A stretch of DNA of 64,000 nucleotides from Corythucha ciliata (taxonomy: Eukaryota; Arthropoda; Insecta; Hemiptera; Tingidae), in NCBI GenBank assembly GCA_038030265.1, contig CM075937.1, positions 40,714,198-40,778,197 on the forward strand, read 5' to 3'. Numbering within the stretch: the stretch's first letter is position 1; every line of letters starts with the position of its first letter. Shown here in pieces: positions 12,394 to 23,749 of this stretch. The notes below the pieces were generated by a model. The model was given only the letters and a program-made list of their open reading frames with translations. It was not told the DNA's origin and searched no databases. Made by a program: the position numbers and the translations under genes.

Positions 12394-12812
12394 GTGAGGT
12401 GCGCCCAGGCAAACTTACAGCACAGTAGGGCCGCGGCTGCGGATGTAGCGGTCCTGAGTCGAATGTCTCAGGGAACAGGGTGTGTTATTTTAGAAATAAG
12501 GATTATAAGATTTTTTATACTGAGGGAGACCTGGCTCCGAGAGCATGTGTCGCTGTGTTGGCGAATTTTAGTCCGATACAGTTACGCCCCTTCGGAACCA
12601 GGGGTCTCATTGCGGTCAGTTTCAGGGCAACTCTGCGAAATCAAGAGGTCATGGAGGTCGTCGCGGCGTCGTGGTACAGAGCGATGGAGGAGGATGGCGT
12701 ACCAGCGGAGCTTGAGAATCTCTGCTCCCACTGCCGGACAACAGGGAAGCTGTTAGTGGTCGGAGCCGACGCGAATGCCCACCACCTAGCGCCCGGGTCG
12801 TCGAACGTTTTT
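12394..12812 (+). pseudogene. Broken non-LTR retrotransposon endonuclease (R1/LOA/Jockey-like)
   Basis: This is the apurinic-like endonuclease domain of a non-LTR retrotransposon, which nicks the target DNA in an intact element. The N-terminal motif QANLQHSRAAAADVAVL is encoded from 12394 in one frame. After a frameshift near 12480-12510 the second frame encodes APRACVAV and then GKLLVVGADANAHHLAPGSS, the conserved NAHH region that contains catalytic residues in this family. The stretch between them is shorter than usual, so the region with the QEPW-type motif is missing. Homology stops near 12812. There is no reverse transcriptase downstream; array D begins instead. Upstream sequence from about 12250 has similar base composition and may be the end of the element's first reading frame. 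The domain assignment is firm from the motifs, but the exact clade is not. Confidence 0.8.
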
Positions 12813-12869
12813 CTGGTTGAACAATCGCGATATTGCGTTTCACGTTTCATTTTCAACTAAACGAAATTT

Positions 12870-13620
12870 TCAGGGCTTAAATATTCGAAATTCGGGTCTA
12901 AACATTAGGGAAATTACACGTCCCCCCCCCCCCGATTTTTTCCATGACAGCACTCAAAGTCTAACGAATAGCCGCAAAGTTGCAACATTTCGTAGGCAAA
13001 TATGAAATATCCGTAAAATTATAAGTTTCTTGTTTTAGGGACTTTTGTTTTGGCAAGCGGAGCGATCCCGGCTGTACCCATAACTTTAAATTTGAACTTG
13101 AAATTGGATGAGTTTGAATTGTTGCGGTCTTCCAATTTTTCGGATAATTGCATTCAAAATGTTGCAATTTTGAGGCTCCCCAGAAGACTTTTGGCACTAC
13201 TAACGTCACCGGCCATTCCTGCAAGCTTTAGGCCACTCAGTAAAAGATTCCCGAAACTCGAAATTTCGCGGAAATAAACAAATAAACATGAACTGACAAT
13301 TTCAAGAGAATAAACACCGAAATCTTGCAGTTTCACCGATACAATTAGACTCGAAACCGGCAATCCCTCTGATTTTTAGCTCCGCCTGATATAATTAATT
13401 CATAGTTATGTTTGTCAGTCTACGGTTACTGGCCGGGTCCACGCCCTCTAAAATAGAATCTCCGAAACATGTAATTTCACTAAATTCAAGGCCAAAAACT
13501 TGCAATTTGCATAAATTTAGCTCCGTATTATGTAATTCTACGGCTATTTCTATCAATTTTACCTGCAAATTTCAAGGGGAAATTGGAAATATTGTCCTCA
13601 AGTTTATACCTCTTTATTCT
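12870..13620. repeat. Array D (CTTGCAATTTCGCGG units)
   Basis: Degenerate units of about 26-40 bp carry AAACTTGCAATTT, a CGCGGA/TTAGG-like piece and an AAATTTAG-like segment. The array contains linking segments reading AGCTCCG..TAATTAATTC and a GGCCGGG-type GC block near 13375-13445. The same order of parts returns at 31745-31870, so a longer composite repeat exists. Confidence 0.65.
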
Positions 13621-13930
13621 CAATCCCATCTGAGAATAAGCGATTTTCACAATTTGAGCTGGGAATCGTGGATTTTTTTCACTTTTAGCGTTGAATCAGC
13701 GGCGTCAACTCAAGAACAGCACAATTAGCGTCTTCCACAATTCAGTTATTCCCATTTTCAACCATGAATTAGCGCTTTAGCCACGAAGTTGCCTCGAGAA
13801 AGCACGAATTGGCGTTTTCTCGATTCCAGCTGTCAACGAGCGTTTTTCTTAATTTTATAGCCGTGAAGCGACTTAGCGAGAAATAACCATTTTTCCTGTA
13901 GAAAATCTGTTTTTCGGGAGAAATTTCAAG
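13621..13930. repeat. Array A, short block (GAATTAGCG units)
   Basis: Units of about 28-36 bp read AATTAGCG, TTTTTCTCAATTTTAG and CC(G/A)CGAA. The block follows array D directly, so arrays of different families can abut. Confidence 0.65.
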
Positions 13931-13934
13931 ACAA

Positions 13935-14320
13935 TTTTGTTTTTTCAAGGGTAAAATGTTCAGCTCGTCCCGAAGGGCTAGAAACGGCCCTGGGGGCTCC
14001 TGGTAACCACGGTAACAAGCCCGCAGGAATTGGTAATGAATAATCATCCTTCGGGGAAGAAGCTTGATTTAAGCCCTACAGAACCAGATATAATTACGCT
14101 CTATATTTTACTACTGAGATGCTATTCGTATGTGCCCGTGAGAACCAACATTTTGTCCTCTGGTCAATGTTAAATTCAAACATATTTTACACTTTGGAAA
14201 AGTACGTGATGTCTGCAATGGTGACCCTATTCGGGCCCAGGTCGGTAATCTCCATTATGCGTATGCCTCTTATGGTGCGGAGAGCCCCACAAGCCCCTAA
14301 AGTTTGGCTTAGATCACCCC
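13935..14320. other. Unassigned DNA
   Basis: No gene or repeat is recognised. The open frame 14119-14328 has no motif I know, and its end runs into the 176-bp repeat. Confidence 0.4.
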
Positions 14321-14496
14321 AGCAGTGAATAAAGCTTCTCGCAGCACATCGGCTTGCTGCAGTCGTCCCCCCTCCCCACTATAGAGTCCGAGTGATACAC
14401 GACGATCAATATATTTTTCAGACTCAATTCAGAGTTTTATCAGACAGGTGGGGAGGGGAGTGGTGAGTGGCTGATGGGTTCTCGTAGTGTTTTATT
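14321..14496. repeat. 176-bp dispersed repeat, copy 1
   Basis: This block is repeated at 22510-22685 in the same orientation with only three mismatches by eye. Both copies begin AGCAGTGAATAAAGC and end GTAGTGTTTTATT, and the flanking sequences differ at once on both sides. It is therefore a mobile or recently duplicated unit with sharp ends. It has no clear terminal inverted repeat beyond AATAAA/TTTTATT, no poly(A) tail, and no coding region I recognise. Confidence 0.85.
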
Positions 14497-14543
14497 GGTT
14501 TTAGTGTTTTAACGTTGTCTCCCATAAAAATACAATTCGCTAC

Positions 14544-14821
14544 CAAGGTGACTAAATTTTCTATAGGTGCCGCAGATCACTGTCCTTCACCTACGTCACG
14601 AGCAGTCCCAACCGCCATTGCGCTGGACCCAGTACATTATTAATTGTTATTGGGTTGTGATTTTTGAGAATTCATAAACTTCAATTTCAAAATTAACTTG
14701 CTCTGCTGCTCTAGGGTGAGCAATCGGGAGCAAAGGACTGCTGGTGACGTCAGTCTCCACCCCTCCTGTCCGATTGGCAGGGGGAAATCTGCGGCACCTA
14801 TAGTAAAGTTTAGTCACCTTG
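14544..14821. mobile_element. 278-bp MITE with 9-bp target duplication
   Basis: The terminal inverted repeats are about 34-35 bp: the left starts CAAGGTGACTAAATTTT and the right ends AAGTTTAGTCACCTTG. Both arms run inward through CTATAGGTGCCGCAGAT. The element is flanked by the perfect 9-bp direct repeat ATTCGCTAC (14535-14543 and 14822-14830). The 210-bp interior has no reading frame. A 9-bp duplication is the usual length for Mutator-like elements, but the terminal bases do not settle the superfamily. The perfect duplication suggests a fairly recent insertion. Confidence 0.93.
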
Positions 14822-14894
14822 ATTCGCTACATATTAATTGCTTTTAGAAACCGAAACTAAACCGGACATGTGTGAAAGGCTCAAATTGCTTTCT

Positions 14895-14958
14895 GTTCCC
14901 TGGACACGAATTTGTGCCTCATTGAAGTCGAATTGAAACCTATTCGTGTCGAGGGAAC
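14895..14958. repeat. Short inverted repeat
   Basis: GTTCCCTGGACACGAAT (14895-14911) pairs with ATTCGTGTCGAGGGAAC (14942-14958) with one mismatch. Weaker mirror similarity extends outward, including CCGG-rich pieces near 14865 and 15045. It may be the core of a decayed foldback element. Confidence 0.6.
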
Positions 14959-15059
14959 AATCAGTTCTATGAGGTTTTTATTAGGTGCCGAATAGAGACC
15001 GAAATTTTATTTTTCACTTGCTCGGTTGCTGCCGAAAAAGAATCGAAAACCGGCTGGTG

Positions 15060-15485
15060 AAACCGGCCTAACACAGATTTTTCTCGATTTTGGCCCAAAA
15101 TTAGCCATTTCCCTCAATTAGACGTTTTTTCTAATTTTTTGCCTGGAATTAACGCTTTTCCTATTGTTCCGGGAAATAGCGTATTTTATTAATTTCATAC
15201 CCTGTCTTGCTCTAGTGAGTGTCTTTTATGATGTTCAACCGCGAAGAGATATTTTTCACAATATGGCCACGAATGTGAGTCTTTTCTCAATTTCGAGTAG
15301 TGAAATAGTCTGTACAATATCTAAACATTTAGTCGCGGATTTTCCCCGGAAGAACCACCTAACGGGGCAATTTCCCAATTTTTAAGCCGCCAAATCTGTA
15401 GTCAACAGAACTAGACGGACAGGAACTGGAGATTAGCGTTTTTCTCAATTTTAGCCGGGAACTTGCCCCTCCAAAACCACGAATT
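15060..15485. repeat. Array A block
   Basis: Units with AATTAGCG, TTTTTCTCAATTTT and AGCCGGGAA resemble those at 13621-13930. They are very diverged, and only part of the stretch is clearly repetitive. Confidence 0.55.
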
Positions 15486-15489
15486 GGCG

Positions 15490-18400
15490 TGTCTCCCCAG
15501 CATGATCACCATTGATAATTTGGTGCATCTCATTTTGCCATGCATCTCAATCGAATCTGCGTTCCAGCCGGTGTCTTCCCCATCACCATACAATGACGGC
15601 TCGAGGAAAATTCACGCTATTCACATGGAGGTGGGGGGGGGTCTCTCACTTCAAAAAAAAAAAAAAAATCGAAGAATCTCTATTTGCGGTTGATGTAGGA
15701 TCGTGAATGGTTGAAATTTTAAACGACGTACGAGTCACAAAACTTAATTATTTGTCTTCACCTTTCGCAAAAGAGACTGAAATGGAATAATATTGGGGAA
15801 ATCAGCGAGTTCGACAGCTCCTTAACGGTTGATAGTGATCCTCAGGTTTCATGAAAGAGACAGATAAACGAACTTCTCATGAGCAGTCGTTGTTTGCCTT
15901 CACGATGCCGACCCCCCCCCCCATCAGCAATACTAACATGCTTCTCCACTTTCAGTGTCAATAAAACAGTTCACACAGCAGTTGGTGCTGCTGGTTTCAT
16001 GATTGATTTCGGTTACGCTGTCATTACATTTCTATTCCAGGTGGGGTGGGGGTGGGGGGTGGATGGGGTGAGATTTTTAAGTGAAATTGACCAAAAATAA
16101 TCGAACGCCTCGCAATCTTCGTCTCACTCAACTCACACTCCACTCCCTGCTGGGTGGTACAGAGTACGATCGGTTTTTTTACGGGCATAATTGGTCAATC
16201 AACTCTCTATTCACAAAAAAGAAGAATTTACCTAAAAATTTCTATACGGAACAAAATGAGAATCCCCAGAAATTAATCCCTCCCCTCCCCCCACAACCCT
16301 TGCCCATTTATATCATTGGGGAAGAGGGAAGGATATTGAATAAAAATTGAAACGTTGGATTATTATTGCAGGATTATTATTGTTGAAATGTCCTAAAGAA
16401 AGCACTATAAAAAACAGTGACTTCTTCAATCAAATGAAAAGAAATTTTAAATTATCACCGGGGGACCCCTTGTAAACAAAAGTTCACAACCCTATGTTTT
16501 ATAATTGTAATAACTAATTCATTTTCGGGCATTGTGGGCAACACGGACTCTCTATAAGCACGAAGGTATATTTTTATTTACTCGACATAAACCCCTTTGT
16601 TTAAGTCGGATAGCAAACAAATTTATATACGGAGAGGAGAACTTGCAAAGAACAATATAATAGGCCCTACAATGGACTTGTTTACTAAAACTCGGTGTTT
16701 TGGGCTTGGGAGAGTTCCGTTGATAATATTTTTTTTTGTATTGTCTATTTACTTGTGTGCGAAATAAATAAATAATAATAATAATAATACGAATTTCTCT
16801 CGCATGGAAGCGTTCGAAGAACTACGAAATATGGGGAGCGTGATCGTAAAAACTTAATTCCTTTGATCTTCGTTGTAAATTATAGCTTTGAAATTCATCA
16901 TTTGAATCTATATTAATTTATATTCTTGGCCGGAGTTTAATTACTATAAGAACTCAAACAGTCTATTGTTCATAATATAAGTCGCGCCAGAAAGTTGCTA
17001 AAAGACTTCCAGGAGTTCAATTAGTAAATTGAAGGCGCAGCGCTGAGGAAACAGAAGTCATTATAAAGGACTCTTGGTCCTTCAATGATAGGAAATGCGG
17101 TGCGAGGGGTTATGGGGGGGGGGGGTTCAGCCACAAACCAGTTATAGCCTCCGCTGTCTCAGAATTGCTCGATGACAATTTTCTGGAGTGAAAACCGCGA
17201 AAAGGGCCTTCAACGAACCCCAGCCTCGGGGCGGCCAAACCGTTTAATTTTACTGTCGAGGCCATTCACCCCATTCGGCGACAGAACATAATAATATAAA
17301 GTTGCCAAATATTGCGATCGTGAAATGAATTATTGAATCACTCGGTTCCAAGTTAAGAAATTTTACGGGAAATAATCTCGCAGAATGAACGAAGAAAAAA
17401 AAAAAATACCTCTAACCGACAGGAAAATGTTTACAGATCGCGGTGACAGAGTTGGACAGTTTTCGGTGGAATCGTCAACTATCGGGAGGAGGGTGTAGGG
17501 GTGATGGAGCGATAAACCCGATTAAATGTGAACTCTTTTCATTTTCAAACGTCAGTCTTACCCAGAGAGGCGAGAGTCTGAATGAAAAGGAAGAAAAGCC
17601 GTTGTGAGGGCGGTGGTGGCTGTGGTGGAGTTACGCGAAAGTATTTCGATTTTCTCCATTTCCATTCATAATTTATGTTAAGTAGTGGATTTTAAAATAA
17701 AAGAATCCATTAAATGCTTCTTGGTGGAATGAAAACATAATGTTAAAATATGCTGTCTTCTGTCTTTTGTCTGATAATCCCAACCCCGTAAGAGAAGACA
17801 GAAATACAAATTGTCAAACTGAACTATGGAGCCTTCAGCCATTGCCCTTGAGTAGTCAGTTTTTGGGGCAAAATTGGCAGCGAGTTTCATGAAAGATGAC
17901 CCTTTTATGCTTGAAGCATTCAAAAGCGGATAACCTTGTTTTGAATCATAAAAAATAGAAAACTATAAAAATCAAACGTAGAAAACGCTCTCTCTTTCTC
18001 CCAAGTCTCTTAAAAATCGTAAAAAGAAGTTTTTTTTCTCTCTCTCACTCTCTCTACAAAGCCTATCTAAACCATTCCACCCTCCCTCCCTTTTGTGGAC
18101 GCTTGTGTGGAAATCTTTAAGACTCGATTTGAAGCACTTCCCGTACGCTTTTACCATCGTGAAGAAACATCAGCTCGTGTAAAACCTCACCCCCCCCCCC
18201 CTGGGTTTACCGATTCCCATTATAAAGAGCTGAGAAAGGAGAGGATATAGTTGAATCAAAAAACACTGGAGCATCTTTTCTTTTAATATCCGAGGTAAAC
18301 CCCCCCCCCCCGCGCCGGGATTTATGAGCGCGGAATATATTGAAGAGAAGTGGAGACGTTAAGGCACAGTTGTAGAAAAAAATATAATCGTTAAATTACA

Positions 18401-19430
18401 CGCGTCCAGTTATGCAAATCTTTGTATTCAAATAGATTCACACAATTTCCACAAAAGAAGAGGAGGGTCGTGACAGACCGGTCGTAAGATGTAGGTATAA
18501 GGGAGGGGAATTTTTTTTTCTCTCGCAAATTATTCAACCTGGTTATGGGAGGGTGGGGGGGGTTCAAGAAGAAGGAAGACGCTTCGAACAAATTTGTTAC
18601 AGTCAAGTCTGATAACCCTCCGACGACCTTAGAGGGTTGCCCTTCTATACTACGGTCAAAGAAAGTCGGCGAAAAGGAGTTATCTTAGTGAGTGGGCGGG
18701 GGGGGGGGCGTGAGTTTCCCTTGAGGAAAAACACGCCGCCGAAAGTGTCTCGGCGAAAACCTGCGACAAGTTTTTAAAAGTATAACGACACACACACCCA
18801 CCAAAAAAAAGATAACAGTTTTTCTCCAGTCCCTCCACCCGCGTCACGATTTTTCTGGGCGATTATCTAATTTTTGTTCGGAAAGGTTCAAGTAGAAAGA
18901 AAGAGAGAGAGTGAGAGAGCGAAAGAAATAGAAAGCGTGACTTCCGTTCGGAAAACGAAATGAAACGATTCACCCATTGCTCGAGTTGAAAAATGGGAAG
19001 CCCTCAAAACACATTATCCCATGAATTATTTATCTGGGGCTCTACTTACACCCGAGCTTATTTTAGGGTAAATGTGTGAGAAAGAGGATGAGAAACGATA
19101 TTTTCGTTGCTTCCTTCCTCTCAACCCCCTCCCCTCCTGCCGATACAGCTACCACCATAATTTACACGAGTTGAACCCTTATTATAACTAGTCCTTTGAT
19201 TCATATGCACGAAAAAACCTCGATAATTGTTTTTAAAACGTTGAAATATGCTCGTTCTATACGCCCGAAAACTACGTTTTATGCCGATATCTGTTTGATG
19301 CTCGAAAGTCGTTTTGACGAGGGTGGTTCTTTACGCCCTAAACCTTGTCTGAAGATGGTCTAGTCGGCCGAAACCATGGCCACAAATTAATAAAGACACT
19401 TTAAACGTGAAGAGATTACTCTTTTTTCAC
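15490..19430. other. Unassigned DNA rich in C/G runs and microsatellites
   Basis: No gene is recognised in almost 4 kb. The stretch holds C runs at 15912-15922, 18190-18201 and 18300-18311, and G runs at 17114-17125 and 18698-18708. An AATA/AAT microsatellite lies near 16765-16790. CT-rich tracts near 17993 and 18038 and a GA-rich tract near 18897 are also present. Open frames of 60-90 codons overlap one another and lack motifs. It could be intron or intergenic DNA. Confidence 0.45.
16041..16069 (+). other. G-quadruplex-forming tract
   Basis: On the plus strand G4, G5, G6 and G4 tracts are separated by T, T and TGGAT. This fits the canonical four-tract quadruplex pattern with short loops. 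It is preceded by a TTCTATTCCAG stretch that resembles a 3' splice site, but I found no exon to go with it. Confidence 0.7.
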
Positions 19431-19440
19431 AAAAAAGAGC

Positions 19441-19858
19441 TCAAGGTGGGGTTTTCAGACAGACGGGTTTCCTCGACCCCTTCCCAGCCAACCCTCGCCG
19501 AAACTTCACCCTTATTATTTTGGCTCAATTTCTGCCCCAATCTTCGATTTTGAAGTCTCATTTTCATCTTCAGGAAGTTCTACAGTGACGTTTGATCTTG
19601 TTTTTCCTAATTTCATCCCCGAAAAAAACCCTCAAACACATTCGAACTCTAAAGTGTTTTTGGGGTATTTTAGGGATGAAATTTTAAAAAGCAAGATCTA
19701 ACGTCACAGTAGAACTTCCTGAAAATTAAAATGCGACTTTGAAATCTGAGATTGGTGCAGAAATGGAGCCATGACAACACCATAAAAATTTAGGAGCGAA
19801 GTGTAGGCGAGGGGGACTGGGAAGGGGTCGAGGAAACCCGACTGTCAACCAGCTTTAA
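19441..19858. mobile_element. TTAA-type foldback element, copy 2
   Basis: This is a roughly 418-bp palindrome related to the element at 4958-5358. Mirror-image landmarks are GGGTTTCCTCGACCCCTTCCC, CCTCGCC, CAATCT..GATTT, CAGGAAGTTCTAC and GATCTTG. Here the arms run almost to the centre, with ATTTCATCCC and its complement on either side of 19650. The right end reads CTTTAAG. The left end is less exact (CTCAAGGTGGGG), and the TTAA is not preserved there. The sequence has diverged considerably from copy 1. Confidence 0.75.
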
Positions 19859-20099
19859 GTCGTCCAAACTCCACTACCTCGCCTCGCATCAATACAATGG
19901 GACAAAGATACTTTCCAGGAGAAAGGAAGGGCTTAAATTAACAGAGAAACCTTGTGAGGGCCACCTACAAAAATGCTGACGCATATTACTGACTATAGAG
20001 TGTGGGTTTCCCTCAACTACACTACATTAGGACACCCCCTCCTTCTGGACGACTCCGGAGTTGATTCGTGACGTAATGACTACTATTTTCGGGTGCAAA

Positions 20100-20676
20100 A
20101 CTTAAGGGGAACCTCATCGGAAGACTGGTCGAGACGAATTCCAAGACAAAAACATCTGACAAGACGAAAAACCACCTTCACGAATACAGGGTTTTTGTGC
20201 ATTCACGTGACGTTTTCATGAGAAACGTCAGTGGTAACATGAAGTGTGAACACGCCAAAAGGAAGCTTAGAAGACGGAGAAGTTTTTGTGATACATCGAA
20301 AGTCTGTTGAGCAAGCCGTTTGGGTACAGCGACTTTTCGTAAAACGGACAAATTTTGGAGGCCACGTAAATTTAGGGAAAAAATGCTTCATTTATTCTGG
20401 GTGTTGACGATTATTTCAAGCAAAATGGCCTCTATCCTAAAGGAAATGTTCCGTAGTTTCTGAAAATGGCATCACTTTTTGGATTTGGTGCGATATAAGC
20501 CGAGAAATTGGGGATTTTTTAAAGCAAACATTGGTTACTTTTTTAAACACAAAAAAAAATCATAACTCCGGAACGGATCGACGTAGGACACTTCTAAAGG
20601 CACCATTTTACTCCACTTTTAACGTAGTTTTACCCAAACATTTTTGTCACACTTATACGGATCCACCCTGTATAAG
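20100..20676 (-). mobile_element. Repeat beginning with a TACAGGGTG end
   Basis: Read on the minus strand the sequence starts TACAGGGTGGATCCGTATAA at 20676. It goes on through GGAGTAAAATGGTGCC and TCCGGAGTTATGATTTTTTT. TACAGGGTG ends of this type are frequent in insect interspersed repeats. The far end is not defined, and 20100 is a guess. It joins the gag relic that lies just upstream on the same strand. No product is recognisable in the open frame at 20203-20391. Confidence 0.5.
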
Positions 20677-20702
20677 TATGGATCGGTTTAGGGTTTGTGA
20701 CT

Positions 20703-21010
20703 GATGAAGACATCTTGGAGACGTTCAGATGTAGAGAACTTGAAACACCTTGTCCTCTGATATGACCACTTCTCTCATGTTGCAGTTCTGCTTGTTGGCA
20801 TATGGCAATGGTCTTCAACTGGAGAACTTCCCTCGTTCTTGTGTCCCGCATGCCAATGATTATTCTATCATGTATCAGCTCGTCTTTGATAGTGCTGTAG
20901 TCACAAAGTTGAGCAAGAGCATGAAGTGCCGTTACGTAATCGTCAATTGATTCACCGGGAACACCAGTGACTTGAAAGTACCACCAAACGGATTCTTTAA
21001 ACGAGTACTA
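20703..21010 (-). pseudogene. Ty3/Gypsy-type gag fragment
   Basis: On the minus strand an open stretch of about 100 codons encodes PGESIDDYVTALHALAQLC and then DELIHDRIIIGMRDTRTREV followed by CQQAELQ. This pattern (short helical segment, E-S-hydrophobic-D-D-Y/F, then D-R-hydrophobic-hydrophobic-G) is typical of the capsid region of gag in arthropod Gypsy elements. A few residues appear to be missing between LQLK and AICQQ. A stop codon precedes the fragment near 21013 and homology fades near 20703. There is no zinc knuckle, protease or polymerase nearby, so this is an isolated relic. It is unrelated in sequence to the gag at 43.9 kb. Confidence 0.7.
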
Positions 21011-21014
21011 TTGA

Positions 21015-22505
21015 AGAGTAAAATATGCAAGTATATGCTCGAATCCGAGCCTTACTTATAACGTTGTCAAAAATGTTAAAATACGTTCAAAACTATCACT
21101 GCTACATAACCTTGCTTACAAGGGAAAACAAATTGCGACAACGCAACGCCCTCCCCCCTCCACCACCAAAAAGTCATAACCAATTAAAGAAAAGAAATGA
21201 AAACCAGGGCGTGTACTAGTCCGAAACGAGAAAAAGGAATTAAAGCCCTACCAAACATTTTCTGCGCTCACCCAGAAAACCGCGCATTTTTTATTCACGC
21301 TTCGAAGTCACAGCTCATAAAAAAAAAGGGTGAGAGTGAGGGTGAAGGGACCCGCCTTTGATTTACGCGTCAGTTCACGCGCTCGTTGTTCTTTAACGCT
21401 TTTTTTCTTCTCTTCCGCCTCTCTGTTTTATTTATTGCGAAATCTATATAGTACGGTTCTACACAGCAAAAGTGGTTGTGGGGAAGGGTGGGGATGAATT
21501 GTTGGGGTAGGGAGTACTAATGCTGAGAGACGGTGAACTTATTGAATGGTTAGGATTTACGGTCATTAAGTACGTGAGAATTCGATGGAAAAGGAGCGAG
21601 TTGTGGTGATAGCAGAGGTTTGGAAGGGGGGGGGGACGTTATTGAATCAATTTGGCGATTTTTCGGGCTTCGAAAAGTGGTTTTCCCAGGTCAGAAATGA
21701 GTTTTTTTTTCCGTGAACTTCCAACGGCGTGGTTTTTCAACATTTTAAGACACACGAAATCATCGAATAAGTGACAAAGATGATTATTGCAAGGTGCAGG
21801 GAAAATGGTTAGGGACTGTTATATCAAACTTTAATGTTTCAGTCAGGTCCCAGACTGGATGCCGCTAGTTTTGTTAACTCTTAAAGACAGGGGTGACGGG
21901 GATACGAACCAGCTCCCTGGAGCTCAAGGGGTATTAAGCGCCCACAGAATTCATAAATCTCCGGAGGGCGTCAGCTTGTCAAGAATCTCAGGAATGATGG
22001 GGCAACCAATAGTCCTCACAAGGGGCAAACAACACGAAGAATTCGCTAAATTCGAGACATTATCACAACCATAATGGAGGGGGAATGAAGTTGGTCCGGT
22101 ATAAGGGAGACGGAGGCTCTCGGGACTAGGTGGGCAAAGAAGTGGATTGTGAAAAACACGAGGGTGAACTTGAAAAAAAAAGTAGTCTTAGCACTAGAGA
22201 AAAAATGTGCTTTATAGTCTGTAATGTTGTGGGTGTGGGAGGGGGGTGCGTTACACTCTGAAGAGCGGGTGAGTTACCAATACCATCACTTTCCTCATCA
22301 ACAGCCCACACTTCATAGATGACAGATTTTTACTACTATGACTGACAGCCCACGGTGTGTATCTGTGTGTGAAGGACTGCGCGCAGAGGTTATGGGGCGA
22401 CCGATACTCGACCCACGCCATAAAGCGCGCGGATTTTTTTTTTTTTTTACGACCGTTCGTATCTAATTGAAAATGTCGTTCTAGTGGAAATATTGAATTC
22501 CGAAT
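21015..22505. other. Unassigned DNA
   Basis: No gene is recognised. The minus-strand frame around 22260-22430 reads through smoothly but has no motif I know. A G10 run lies at 21626-21635 and a T run near 22434-22447. Confidence 0.4.
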
Positions 22506-22509
22506 GATG

Positions 22510-22685
22510 AGCAGTGAATAAAGCTTCTCGCAGCACATCGGCTTGCTGCAGTCGTCCCCCCTCCCCACTATAGAGACCGAGTGATACACGACGATCAATA
22601 TATTTTTCAGACTCAATTCAGAGTTTTATCAGTCAGGAGGGGAGGGGAGTGGTGAGTGGCTGATGGGTTCTCGTAGTGTTTTATT
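22510..22685. repeat. 176-bp dispersed repeat, copy 2
   Basis: This is the same unit as at 14321-14496, with three mismatches by eye (GTC/GAC near the middle and two in the CAGACAGGTGG/CAGTCAGGAGG segment). Sharp loss of similarity at both ends defines the unit. No target-site duplication is evident. Confidence 0.85.
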
Positions 22686-22689
22686 CCCG

Positions 22690-23745
22690 GCTAGTTAATA
22701 ATATGTCATTTTGGGGGTATAGGGGCCAAAAATCCAATACAAGAGAGTTGTAAACAGTTTTCAGAGCAAATTGTCATTTTTGTATACAAAAAATAAAAAT
22801 CTAGAGAGAACAATGTAGTTTTATAATTGTCTACCGAGAATAGTGATTAATTTTCAGAGCTAAATAGCCATTGCGGAGGTGAGAAATTGCCAACTTTTTG
22901 AGTCAGTATAAGAAACTGAAGAGCAATATACCGATCAATCAGATTGAAGAGAACAAATTCATGTTCCAGTGACGAAACACCCGGTTTCTGCACGGAATCG
23001 CAATGTCTTGGTCTACAGATGGAGTAAGTTTGGATTCGCCCATTGAAAATGGCAAAACTGACAATCATAGCGTTCATGAAATGGACAAACTGGCTAGTCA
23101 ACCTCTTAATGGATTAATTGACCATTCCCCGAGCCAGTCGTTCTTGGCCCTGAACAGGGCCATCTTCTTGCATCTTACCAACTGATCGACCTCCTCCCCC
23201 CCCACACGCCATTAGTCACAGTAATGATTGGGGAATCAGCACGGGGGGTGCTGATGTAATGACTACTCTTTACCTAATAAATTGCTTGACTGACTATTAG
23301 CGCTCTAAAATTGGCCAAACTGACTAATTTTCACCCCGCGTTTCCGGTTGATGGTGCTTGTTTATGTCATACGTGCACCGTCGACGCGACGTTGTGATCA
23401 CCTATGACTGCAGCCTTATAGTGAAATGGGCGGTAGATATAGATTCGAACCCAGGCCCGTGCCCTCGAAAAGCTTTAAGGTCGGCAAAATGAGAACTTTT
23501 ATGTTCCATGTTGATGGATATAGGTACGTGAAGCACAGAGGTCAGCAATGTGTCTCTTTTGGACGATTTTCAGTCCTTCCGACCTGGAGAATAGAACGTT
23601 GCTGGTGATCAGAAAATAGTGAGGCTGTATATTCGATTGAGACCACGAAAGCGCTTTTCTGATAGCTCAAATTGAGAAAATTCGCACCAGGAGGTGAATT
23701 CGCGGCACCCCCTCCCCCCCCCGCGGTGGAAAATACTCCGATCCC
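22690..23745. other. Unassigned DNA with faint array-B character
   Basis: Scattered AATTGTCA and GCCAACTT motifs near 22760-23330 recall array B but are too diverged to call. From 23330 to 23745 the sequence is more GC-rich and has no recognised content. Confidence 0.35.
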
Positions 23746-23749
23746 CAAG

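Noticed and set aside
23410..23460. Possible polymerase-III A and B boxes (TAGTGAAATGG and GATTCGAACC)
   Set aside because: The spacing is too short and no tRNA-like folding or repeat partner is seen.
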